Positions 8,947 to 16,060 of a stretch of DNA of 19,896 nucleotides are shown here, piece after piece. Numbering within the stretch: the stretch's first letter is position 1; each line of letters begins with the position of its first letter. The DNA lies in assembly GCA_031282485.1 (NCBI GenBank), contig JAITDQ010000169.1:1-19896 (forward strand), written 5' to 3'. The notes beneath the pieces are model-generated. The model did no database searches. It was not told the origin of the DNA and worked only from the letters and a program-made list of their open reading frames with translations. A program made the position numbers and the translations under genes. The stretch is from Tannerella sp. Its GTDB lineage: Bacteria; Bacteroidota; Bacteroidia; Bacteroidales; Tannerellaceae.

Positions 8947-9825
8947 TCATATATAATACAGTTTGCCTCTTGCCATACGCAGGTATCTGTTAACGGCAAA
9001 ATGCGCTGCAAGAATGGATAAAAAAATTCCCGCCGCGAGCACAAGGCCATAGATAAGCAACAGTGTGTCCCTGCTCAGGATTTCGTCCACTCCTATAAAT
9101 TCCCGTTTCACGTAATATAACGAGGCCACAAGCATAATTATTGCGATAAGGCCGGCAATAAATCCGCTTACTATATTATGTCTCACAAACGGCCTGCGGA
9201 TAAAAGCAGGCGTAGCGCCGACGAGGCGCATCGTGTAAATCAGAAACCGCTTCGAATAAATCAGAAGCCGTACCGTATTGTTTATGAGCACGAACGTGAT
9301 CATAATCAGCACCGCAAACAGCATGAACAGGATGATTCCTATCCGGCGTATATTCTGATTCACCATTTGCATCATATCCTTGCGATACTGCACATCGGAG
9401 ACGCCGGCCACGGATGATATGCGCCGCTCTATTACGGAAAGGCTGTCGGCATGTGTATATTCCGAGTTCAGTTTAACTTCTATGGATGCATGGAAGGGAT
9501 TAAAACCGAGAAACGTTTCGGGATCCTCTCCCAGTTCGCGCTGCATCTCAAGCGAGGCCTGCTCTTTCGAGATGTATTCCGTTGACTTCACATACGGCTG
9601 GCGTTCAAGATTATTACGCATCTGCCTGATTTTTACGTCGGAAAGATTTTCCGTTAAAATCACCGATATTGAAATGTTCTCCCGGACATAATGTGATAAT
9701 TCGTTTCCTAAAAAACCCATTATCAGTATCAATCCCAGAAGAAACAGTACCAACGAAATACTGACCACCGAAATAAGATGGGAATTAAAGAATGATATTG
9801 TATTTTTTTTATTGTTTGATGCCAT
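8947..9825 (-). CDS. ftsX: Cell division protein FtsX
   Basis: FtsX is the membrane partner of the ATPase FtsE and couples the divisome to cell-wall hydrolases. From the ATG at 9825 the protein has 292 residues. It has a short cytoplasmic N-terminus and a membrane segment near 17-39. The extracytoplasmic domain spans about 40-158 (SVILTENLSDVKIRQMRNNL is typical), and three membrane segments lie near 160-185, 218-238 and 254-276, the standard FtsX fold. An ATG at 9912 would add 29 residues (MYLFCTEIGRN...) not expected in the family and is rejected. ftsE is not adjacent, as is common in this phylum. It appears to head the ftsX to folK run, 109 bases after miaB. Confidence 0.93.
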   Translation of the reverse strand: MASNNKKNTISFFNSHLISVVSISLVLFLLGLILIMGFLGNELSHYVRENISISVILTENLSDVKIRQMRNNLERQPYVKSTEYISKEQASLEMQRELGEDPETFLGFNPFHASIEVKLNSEYTHADSLSVIERRISSVAGVSDVQYRKDMMQMVNQNIRRIGIILFMLFAVLIMITFVLINNTVRLLIYSKRFLIYTMRLVGATPAFIRRPFVRHNIVSGFIAGLIAIIMLVASLYYVKREFIGVDEILSRDTLLLIYGLVLAAGIFLSILAAHFAVNRYLRMARGKLYYI

Positions 9826-9911
9826 TCGAAATGCAATTATTGCCTTAATAATATAATAATAATGAGAGAAATGACTACTATTCCTCCCAATTTCGGTACA
9901 AAATAAATACA

Positions 9912-9923
9912 TTTACATGTAAA
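9912..9923. repeat. 12-bp palindrome between miaB and ftsX
   Basis: TTTACATGTAAA is a perfect 12-base palindrome located 11 bases after the miaB stop and about 87 bases before the ftsX ATG. Just downstream on the minus strand is TTATTTTG (9906-9899), one mismatch from the -7 consensus TAnnTTTG. It could be an operator for ftsX or a chance AT-rich palindrome. Confidence 0.25.
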
Positions 9924-9934
9924 ATCATCCGCCT

Positions 9935-11293
9935 TTATGCATTTTTAACAACTTTTTTACCTAATAAAGTTGCGGAAGTTGCATTTTCTATGTTCACGCT
10001 CACGAAGTCTCCCACGCGATGTGTGCCTTTGTCGAAGATTACAACCTTGTTATGTTCCGTATGACCGAAAAGCTGCTCGCGCGAACGCTTCGAGAAGCCT
10101 TCGACAAGCACTTCGAAAGTTTTCCCGATGTCACGGCGGTTACTTTCTTCCGACAGTTTATTCTGCAAATCGATCATGCCCTGCAAACGGTATATTTTAA
10201 CATCTTCCGGCACATCATCCGGCAAATGTCCGGCAGCATACGTCCCCGGCCGCTCCGAATATTTAAACATGTATGCCGAATCGTACCTCACCTGACGCAT
10301 AAGCGAAAGCGTCTCCTCATAATCTTCATCCGTTTCGGAATGAAATCCGCAGAACAGGTCGGTCGAGACGGCACATCCCGGCAAAATACGGCGTATGGCG
10401 GCGATCCGGTCAAGATACCATTCGCGGGTATACTTGCGGTTCATCGCCTGCAGAATCTTTGTGCTGCCCGACTGCGCCGGGAGGTGAATAAATTTGCAGA
10501 TATTGCGGTGCGCGGCCATTACGTACAGCATCTCGTCGCTCATATCTTTCGGGTGGGAAGTCATAAAACGTATGCGCATCTCCGGCGCCGCTTCGGCTAC
10601 ACATTCCAGCAGTTGCGGAAAGCCGGTCACCCGTCCGTCCGCCGTCCGGTAGCTGTACGAGTTAACGTTCTGTCCCAGCAGTGTCACGTCTTTATATCCT
10701 TTGGCGCGCATATCGGCTATTTCATTCAGGATACTGTCCACATCACGGCTCCGCTCGCGCCCCCGCGTATAAGGCACGATACAGTAAGAACAGAAATTGT
10801 TGCATCCGCGCATGATCGAAACAAAACCCGACACATGCAGGCCTGCCATTTTTAAAGGTTTTACATCTTTATATGTTTCCTGTGAAGAAAGCTCCACATT
10901 GATAGCTTTCTCCCCCCGTTCCACGGCTCCCGCCAGATTAGGCAAATCCATATAGGAATCAGGCCCGGCAACAAGGTCTACGCCATGATTCCTTATCAAA
11001 TCTTCCCTGACGCGTTCCGCCATACAGCCTAAAACCCCTATTATCAGCGATTTTTTATTCCTGCGTAACGACCGGAAATATTGCAGGCGACCGATTACGC
11101 GCTGTTCCGCATTATCGCGCACAGAGCACGTATTGACAAATATTGCATCCGCTTCCTCTATATTTTCCGTAAGCGTATAGCCGTCGGTCTGCATCACGGA
11201 CGATATGACTTCACTGTCGGCCACATTCATCTGGCAACCATACGTTTCAATATAAAGTTTACGTTCGCCCGAATCTTCCATATTCTGTTCCAT
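9935..11293 (-). CDS. miaB: tRNA-2-methylthio-N6-dimethylallyladenosine synthase
   Basis: MiaB is a radical-SAM methylthiotransferase that adds a methylthio group to N6-isopentenyl-adenosine at tRNA position 37. From the ATG at 11293 it has 452 residues. The N-terminal UPF0004 domain binds one 4Fe-4S cluster through C20 (YGCQMN), C56 (NTCSVRDN) and C90 (LGCMAERV). The radical-SAM cluster motif CNNFCSYC has C164, C168 and C171, followed by IVPYTRGRERSR. A TRAM RNA-binding domain closes the protein (roughly 388-450). The open frame extends to 11449, but a -7 element at 11326-11319 lies inside that extension, so the start must be 11293, or 11281 four codons later. Confidence 0.95.
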   Translation of the reverse strand: MEQNMEDSGERKLYIETYGCQMNVADSEVISSVMQTDGYTLTENIEEADAIFVNTCSVRDNAEQRVIGRLQYFRSLRRNKKSLIIGVLGCMAERVREDLIRNHGVDLVAGPDSYMDLPNLAGAVERGEKAINVELSSQETYKDVKPLKMAGLHVSGFVSIMRGCNNFCSYCIVPYTRGRERSRDVDSILNEIADMRAKGYKDVTLLGQNVNSYSYRTADGRVTGFPQLLECVAEAAPEMRIRFMTSHPKDMSDEMLYVMAAHRNICKFIHLPAQSGSTKILQAMNRKYTREWYLDRIAAIRRILPGCAVSTDLFCGFHSETDEDYEETLSLMRQVRYDSAYMFKYSERPGTYAAGHLPDDVPEDVKIYRLQGMIDLQNKLSEESNRRDIGKTFEVLVEGFSKRSREQLFGHTEHNKVVIFDKGTHRVGDFVSVNIENATSATLLGKKVVKNA

Positions 11294-11318
11294 ATCATCA
11301 GTTTTCAAAAAACGACCG

Positions 11319-11326
11319 CAAAGATA
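11319..11326 (-). promoter_or_regulatory. -7 promoter element of miaB
   Basis: The minus strand reads TATCTTTG, an exact TAnnTTTG match, 26 bases before the ATG at 11293. A weak TTTT at about the -33 position (11347-11344) has a short spacer. This promoter separates miaB from the rubrerythrin transcript, which ends at the terminator at 11403-11438, and it fixes the miaB start. Confidence 0.6.
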
Positions 11327-11402
11327 ACAATTATTTATCACATAAAACGAATTTCCGTCGAACAGGATGCACGCTGTACCTTTTTTCGCCGCGACCGCCG
11401 GG

Positions 11403-11438
11403 AAAAAAAGACAGGCGTCCCGACACGGACACCTGTCT
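11403..11438 (-). terminator. Intrinsic terminator of the rubrerythrin transcript
   Basis: In the minus-strand RNA a 12-bp stem with one G-U pair (arms 11427-11438 and 11409-11420, six-base loop) is followed directly by a run of seven U (11409-11403). This is a classic rho-independent terminator. It lies about 330 bases after the rubrerythrin stop and about 75 bases before the miaB promoter, so the intervening repeat region would be transcribed as 3' UTR of the rubrerythrin message. Confidence 0.8.
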
Positions 11439-11532
11439 CCAATAAACAAACTAAACAGACAGCCAATAATTCACAAAATCCGTATGATTCCGACAGAGAT
11501 GATACGGCCTGTGCTTTTTTCTTAATATCCTG

Positions 11533-11670
11533 TACAGAACTGTCGACGATTCCAGTGCAGAACGGTCGGCAGTTCCAATGCAGAACAGTCGACAATTCTA
11601 ATGCAGATCTGTCGTCAATTCTAATGCAGTTCCGTCGACGATTCTAATGCAGATCTGTCGGCAGTTCTAA
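11533..11670. repeat. Six tandem copies of a 23-bp unit
   Basis: Units begin at 11533, 11556, 11579, 11602, 11625 and 11648, each exactly 23 bases with no spacers. On the minus strand units mostly begin TTAGAA, have CGAC at the centre and end CTGCA. Copies differ by several substitutions but not in length. Each unit contains an imperfect dyad of the form AGAAYTG ... CAGWTCT around a four-base centre. The boundary TTCTGCATTAGAA forms a second possible dyad between neighbouring units. Because 23 is not a multiple of three, a coding array is unlikely. It lies between rbr and its terminator. The flanking stretch 11439-11532 shows no gene. Confidence 0.9.
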
Positions 11671-11702
11671 TACGATACGGAACCGTTCCCGCCATCCGAT
11701 CC

Positions 11703-11721
11703 GCGTGCAGGCTTTGCACGC
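11703..11721. repeat. Hairpin 2 downstream of rubrerythrin
   Basis: Perfect 7-bp inverted repeat GCGTGCA / TGCACGC with a five-base loop. It lies between the tandem array and hairpin 1. There is no T-run on either side, so it is not an intrinsic terminator by itself. On the minus strand it contains AAAGCCTGCACGCGG, closely resembling AAAGCCTTGCAGCGCGG next to hairpin 1, so the two may descend from one duplicated segment. Confidence 0.6.
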
Positions 11722-11742
11722 AACCCTGTACGTTACCGCGCT

Positions 11743-11761
11743 GCAAGGCTTTCGGCCTTGC
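11743..11761. repeat. Hairpin 1 immediately after rubrerythrin stop
   Basis: Perfect 7-bp inverted repeat GCAAGGC / GCCTTGC with a five-base loop, starting four bases after the rubrerythrin stop codon on the minus strand. It lacks a T-run. It could stabilise the 3' end of the coding message or be part of the composite repeat element that runs from here to 11533. Confidence 0.6.
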
Positions 11762-11765
11762 GAAC

Positions 11766-12308
11766 TCAATAGTTTTCCGCTCTTATTTCGAAATAGGCTT
11801 TCGGGTGCGAGCAGACCGGACAGATTTCCGGGGCTTTCTTGCCGATAATGATATGTCCGCAGTTGGCGCATTTCCATATCTGGTCGTTGTCGCGCGAAAA
11901 AACCAATCCGTCGTTTACGTTGGCAAGCAGTTTCCGGTAGCGTTCTTCGTGTGCCTTTTCAATTTTGGCTACGCCTTCGAACAGGAACGCGATCTTGCTG
12001 AAGCCTTCTTCTTTAGCGGTTTGAGCAAAACCGGCATACATATCCGTCCACTCGTAGTTTTCGCCGAGGGCGGCATCGAGCAGATTTTCAGTTGTTGCCG
12101 GAATATCGTTGTCATGGAGCAGTTTGAACCACAATTTTGCGTGTTCTTTTTCGTTTCCTGCCGTTTCTTCAAAGATATTCGCTATTTGCACATATCCTTC
12201 TTTTTTTGCTTTCGATGCATAGTACTGATACTTCGTATGCGCCTGCGATTCGCCTGCAAAGGCTATTTTCAAATTCTCTTCCGTTTTTGATCCTTTTAAT
12301 GGTTTCAT
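11766..12308 (-). CDS. rbr: Rubrerythrin
   Basis: This is a cytoplasmic non-haem iron peroxidase that reduces hydrogen peroxide, protecting anaerobes. The 180 residues comprise a ferritin-like four-helix domain with diiron ligands visible at E20 (FAGES), E53 and H56 (NEKEH), E86 and E117/H120 (KIEKAHEER). A C-terminal rubredoxin domain follows, with two CxxC pairs, C147/C150 and C163/C166, that bind one iron. It starts 27 bases after the nifJ stop with no promoter in the gap, so it is probably cotranscribed with the oxygen-sensitive PFOR. The ATG at 12308 ([13 protein letters not shown]) is the usual family start. Assigning it as rubrerythrin rather than plain ferritin rests on the rubredoxin tail. 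Confidence 0.96.
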   Translation of the reverse strand: MKPLKGSKTEENLKIAFAGESQAHTKYQYYASKAKKEGYVQIANIFEETAGNEKEHAKLWFKLLHDNDIPATTENLLDAALGENYEWTDMYAGFAQTAKEEGFSKIAFLFEGVAKIEKAHEERYRKLLANVNDGLVFSRDNDQIWKCANCGHIIIGKKAPEICPVCSHPKAYFEIRAENY

Positions 12309-12335
12309 AACTAAATTAATTTAATGAATGAATAA

Positions 12336-15300
12336 TTATTGATTTGTTTCACTTGCTTCAATCTTGCTCCAATCCTGAGCAAGCATGCGTTTGTAGCTGT
12401 TGTAACGCCATTTTGCATTGTCTTCGGCTGCCCGGAACAGTTCGGCCGCTTCTGCGGGATACTGTTTCGAAACAGATGAGAAACGAACTTCGCCTTTGAG
12501 GAAATCCTGGAATTTCTCCCATTGCGGTTCCTTGCTGTCCAGCGTGAACGGATTTTTACCTTCGGCTTCCAGCGCAGGGTTATAACGCCACAAGTGCCAG
12601 TATCCGCAGGTCACGGCATCTTTTTCTTCGGCTTGGCTCTTTCCCATGCCGTTGCGCAGACCGTGGTTGATACATGGAGCGTATGCGATAATCAGCGACG
12701 GGCCTTCGTATGCCTCGGCTTCGCGTATGGCTTTCAGCGTTTGCGCCTGATCGGCTCCCATGGCTATCTGGGCTACATATACATATCCGTAAGTAGTGGC
12801 TATCATGCCGAGGTCTTTCTTGCGGACACGCTTTCCTGCTGCGGCAAATTTAGCGATTGCGCCGACGGGAGTGGCTTTCGACGACTGTCCGCCGGTATTT
12901 GAGTAGACTTCGGTGTCGAGGACAAGGATATTTACGTTTTCGCCCGATGCGATGACATGGTCAAGACCGCCGTAGCCTATGTCGTAACTTGCGCCGTCGC
13001 CGCCGATAATCCACTGCGAACGTTTCACAAAGTAATGTTTCAATTCCAAAAGTTCCTTGCAGAGCGTGCAGGCGGGACACGGGCAGGTGGTTACGCCGGC
13101 CGTTTTCAGGGCTTTCATCTGTGTGAGCTGTTCGGCGTGTTCCGCTCCCGTACTTTCAAAATAGGCAATCACTTCATCGATCGAAGCGATGCCCCATTCG
13201 AGCGCGGCGACGTAGTCGTCGGCAGCTTTCCTGCCTGCCGCGCCGCTGTCGTTCCTGTTATCAAGCCATGCCTGCGCTGCATCCTTCACCCTTTGTTGCG
13301 TCCATTCGATTGCAATCAGCGCCTTTGTTTTTTCAACCACGCGATTACGCATCTTTTTGTTTGCCAGCTCCATGCCCATACCAAATTCACAGAAGTCTTC
13401 AAACAAAGAGTTTGCCCATGCCGGGCCTTGTCCCTGTTCGTTTTTCGTGTAGGGCGTGGAAGGTATGGAACCGGAATAGATAGAAGTACATCCCGTGGCG
13501 TTGGCTATCATTTCGCGGTCGCCGAACAGCTGGGAGATAAGTTTGAGATAAGGCGTCTCGCCGCAGCCCGAACATGCGCCCGAGAACTCAAACAGCGGAA
13601 CGGCAAACTGGGAATTTTTAACATTCATCTTAATATCCACCAGATGCTGTTTCGATTTCACGTTTGCAACGCAGTAATTCCAGTTTTTCTGTTCTTCGAG
13701 CTGCGTTTCCAGCGGCGTCATGCTCAACGCCTGATTGCCTTTGAAGCCCGGACATATATCGGCGCAGTTGCCACAGCCGAGACAGTCGAGAACATCGATC
13801 TGAATACGGAAATTCATGCCTTTCATCGTAGCGGGAGCTTTCATTTCGAGCGTTTCGAACGCCGCGCCTGCCTTTTCCGCCGTATCCAGCACGAACGGGC
13901 GGATAGAAGCGTGAGGACATACATAAGCGCACTGGTTGCACTGTATACAGTTATCTTTGTTCCACTGCGGGACGAAAGCCGCGACGCCGCGTTTCTCATA
14001 CTGCGCCGTTCCCTGCATCCAGGTACCGTCTTCGCTGCATTTGAATGATGAAACGGGAAGGAGGTCGCCGTCCTGCGCATTGACGGGACGAACCACTTCG
14101 TTGATAAATGCCGGGTCGTTGTTTGCCGGGACTTCATCGCCGGGAAGGGTTGTCCATGCCGGGTCGACCGCAAGCTGTTTATATTCGCCTCCACGGTCGA
14201 CGGCCGCATAGTTTTTGTTCACAATGTCTTCCCCTTTCTTTCCGTACGATTTAACGATGAATTTCTTCATCTGCTCGATTGCCAAGTCGACAGGTATAAC
14301 CTGTGTGATACGGAAGAATGCCGACTGGAGGATGGTGTTGGTACGGTTGCCCAGGCCTATTTCCTGTGCAATCTGCGTCGCATTGATATAATATACCGAG
14401 ATATTTTTCTTTGCGAAATAACGTTTCACTTTGTTCGGCAAATGTTCGGCCAGTGCATCGCCGTCCCAGATAGTGTTCAGCAGGAAGGTGCCGTTTTCGC
14501 GCAGACCTTTCGTCACATCGTACATGCGAAGGTAAGCCTGTACGTGGCAGGCGACGAAGTTGGGCGTGTTCACGAGATAGGTCGAACGGATGGGCGTATC
14601 GCCGAAACGCAGATGCGAGCAGGTGAAACCGCCGGATTTCTTCGAATCGTAGGAGAAATATGCCTGACAGTATTTGTCGGTGTTGTCGCCGATGATTTTG
14701 ATTGAGTTTTTGTTTGCGCCTACGGTACCGTCGGCTCCCAGACCGTAGAATTTGGCCTCGTACATGCCGGCGCCACCCATTGCTATCTCTTCTTTCTGCG
14801 GGAGGGAAGTAAACGTAATATCGTCAACGATGCCTATTGTAAAATGATTTTTAGGTATCGACATGGATAAGTTTTCGTATACGGACAGGATTTGTGCCGG
14901 GGTAGTATCTTTGGAAGAAAGGCCATAGCGTCCGCCGACGATAAGGGGCGCGTTTTCCTTTCCGTAGAAACAGTCTTTCACATCTAAGTATAACGGTTCG
15001 CCGTTGGCGCCCGGTTCTTTCGTGCGGTCGAGCACGGCAATTCGCTTAGCCGTTTCGGGCACGGCGGCAAGGAAATGTCCGGCCGAAAACGGACGGTACA
15101 GGTGAACGGCTACCAAACCTACTTTTTCGCCTTTGGCCGTCAGATAATCGATCGTTTCGCGTATTGCTTCCGTCACGGAACCCATTGCAATGATTACGCG
15201 TTCGGCGTCGGCCGCTCCGTAATAGTCGAACAGTCCGTATTTGCGGCCGGTAAGTGCGGAAAGTTCTTTCATGTATTCTTCCACAATTGCCGGGACGGCT

Positions 15301-16016
15301 TCATAATAAGGATTACATGCTTCACGGTGCTGGAAGAATGTATCGGGATTTTCGGCCATACCGCGGGCGACCGGTTTTTCGGGGTTCAAAGCGCGAGCGC
15401 GGAAGGCCGACAGCGCCTCCTGATCGATAAGCGGAGCCAGATCGTCATTTCCCAGCGCTTCGATTTTTTGTACCTCGTGCGATGTGCGGAAGCCGTCGAA
15501 GAAATTGACGAAAGGAACGCGCGATTTGATCGTCGACAGGTGAGCGACGGCGGCCAAATCCATTACTTCCTGTACGGAACCTTCGGCCAGCATGGCAAAG
15601 CCGGTCTGGCGGCAGGCCATTACGTCCTGATGATCGCCGAAGATCGACAGTGCGTGCGATGCAACCGTACGTGCCGATACGTGAAACACGCTCGGCAGCA
15701 GTTCGCCGGCTATTTTATACATGTTGGGGATCATCAGCAGTAATCCCTGAGAAGCCGTGTAGGTCGTCGTCAGCGCGCCGGCTTGGAGCGAACCGTGAAC
15801 GGCGCCTGCCGCTCCGGCTTCCGATTGCATTTCCTGAACCAATACGGTCTCGCCGAAGATGTTTTTCCTCCCGGCGGCCGCCCATTCATCTACGTATTCA
15901 GCCATCGTTGATGAAGGCGTGATCGGATATATCGCGGCAACTTCGCTGAACATATACGAGATATGCGCCGCGGCCTGATTTCCGTCACAAGTCAAAAATT
16001 TCTTTTCTTTTGCCAT
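12336..16016 (-). CDS. nifJ: Pyruvate:ferredoxin (flavodoxin) oxidoreductase
   Basis: PFOR oxidises pyruvate with CoA to acetyl-CoA and CO2, passing electrons to ferredoxin or flavodoxin: the central pyruvate step in many anaerobes. All domains are fused in one chain of 1226 residues, slightly longer than common homologues. Residues YPITPSS (30-36), E66 and R116 line the substrate site. The ferredoxin-like domain holds two 4Fe-4S motifs (C690/C693/C696/C700 and C745/C748/C751/C755). The proximal cluster ligands are C815, C818, C843 and C1115. The TPP motif starts at GGDGASYDIGYGG (1005-1017) and ends near N1040. A Cys-rich CPCPACTLC (978-986) precedes it. The gene begins 44 bases after the ATPase gene, with no clear promoter in the gap. 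Confidence 0.97.
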   Translation of the reverse strand: MAKEKKFLTCDGNQAAAHISYMFSEVAAIYPITPSSTMAEYVDEWAAAGRKNIFGETVLVQEMQSEAGAAGAVHGSLQAGALTTTYTASQGLLLMIPNMYKIAGELLPSVFHVSARTVASHALSIFGDHQDVMACRQTGFAMLAEGSVQEVMDLAAVAHLSTIKSRVPFVNFFDGFRTSHEVQKIEALGNDDLAPLIDQEALSAFRARALNPEKPVARGMAENPDTFFQHREACNPYYEAVPAIVEEYMKELSALTGRKYGLFDYYGAADAERVIIAMGSVTEAIRETIDYLTAKGEKVGLVAVHLYRPFSAGHFLAAVPETAKRIAVLDRTKEPGANGEPLYLDVKDCFYGKENAPLIVGGRYGLSSKDTTPAQILSVYENLSMSIPKNHFTIGIVDDITFTSLPQKEEIAMGGAGMYEAKFYGLGADGTVGANKNSIKIIGDNTDKYCQAYFSYDSKKSGGFTCSHLRFGDTPIRSTYLVNTPNFVACHVQAYLRMYDVTKGLRENGTFLLNTIWDGDALAEHLPNKVKRYFAKKNISVYYINATQIAQEIGLGNRTNTILQSAFFRITQVIPVDLAIEQMKKFIVKSYGKKGEDIVNKNYAAVDRGGEYKQLAVDPAWTTLPGDEVPANNDPAFINEVVRPVNAQDGDLLPVSSFKCSEDGTWMQGTAQYEKRGVAAFVPQWNKDNCIQCNQCAYVCPHASIRPFVLDTAEKAGAAFETLEMKAPATMKGMNFRIQIDVLDCLGCGNCADICPGFKGNQALSMTPLETQLEEQKNWNYCVANVKSKQHLVDIKMNVKNSQFAVPLFEFSGACSGCGETPYLKLISQLFGDREMIANATGCTSIYSGSIPSTPYTKNEQGQGPAWANSLFEDFCEFGMGMELANKKMRNRVVEKTKALIAIEWTQQRVKDAAQAWLDNRNDSGAAGRKAADDYVAALEWGIASIDEVIAYFESTGAEHAEQLTQMKALKTAGVTTCPCPACTLCKELLELKHYFVKRSQWIIGGDGASYDIGYGGLDHVIASGENVNILVLDTEVYSNTGGQSSKATPVGAIAKFAAAGKRVRKKDLGMIATTYGYVYVAQIAMGADQAQTLKAIREAEAYEGPSLIIAYAPCINHGLRNGMGKSQAEEKDAVTCGYWHLWRYNPALEAEGKNPFTLDSKEPQWEKFQDFLKGEVRFSSVSKQYPAEAAELFRAAEDNAKWRYNSYKRMLAQDWSKIEASETNQ

Positions 16017-16060
16017 AATTCTTAAATCTTTATGTTGTTATATAAATCCATTTCTTTTTT

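Noticed and set aside
9826..9912. 29-residue N-terminal extension of FtsX
   Set aside because: The added residues do not resemble FtsX N-termini, while the ATG at 9825 gives the usual short cytoplasmic lead before the first membrane segment.
10019..10855. 278-codon open frame on the plus strand
   Set aside because: Antisense to miaB; no recognisable domain or start signals.
11480..11507. Inverted repeat CCGTAT / ATACGG as a hairpin feature
   Set aside because: Only six base pairs with a 16-base loop, and the T-run is seven bases away from the stem; likely chance.
11338..11595. 85-codon minus-strand frame through terminator and repeats
   Set aside because: It would encode part of the 23-bp array, which changes frame with each unit, and it runs through the intrinsic terminator; it is a chance frame.
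11533..11670. CRISPR array
   Set aside because: Units are contiguous with no spacers, are diverged from each other, and no cas gene is nearby.
12957..14048. 363-codon open frame on the plus strand
   Set aside because: It lies fully antisense to nifJ, which has complete domains and cluster motifs; the translation matches no family pattern I know and has the composition of a shadow frame.
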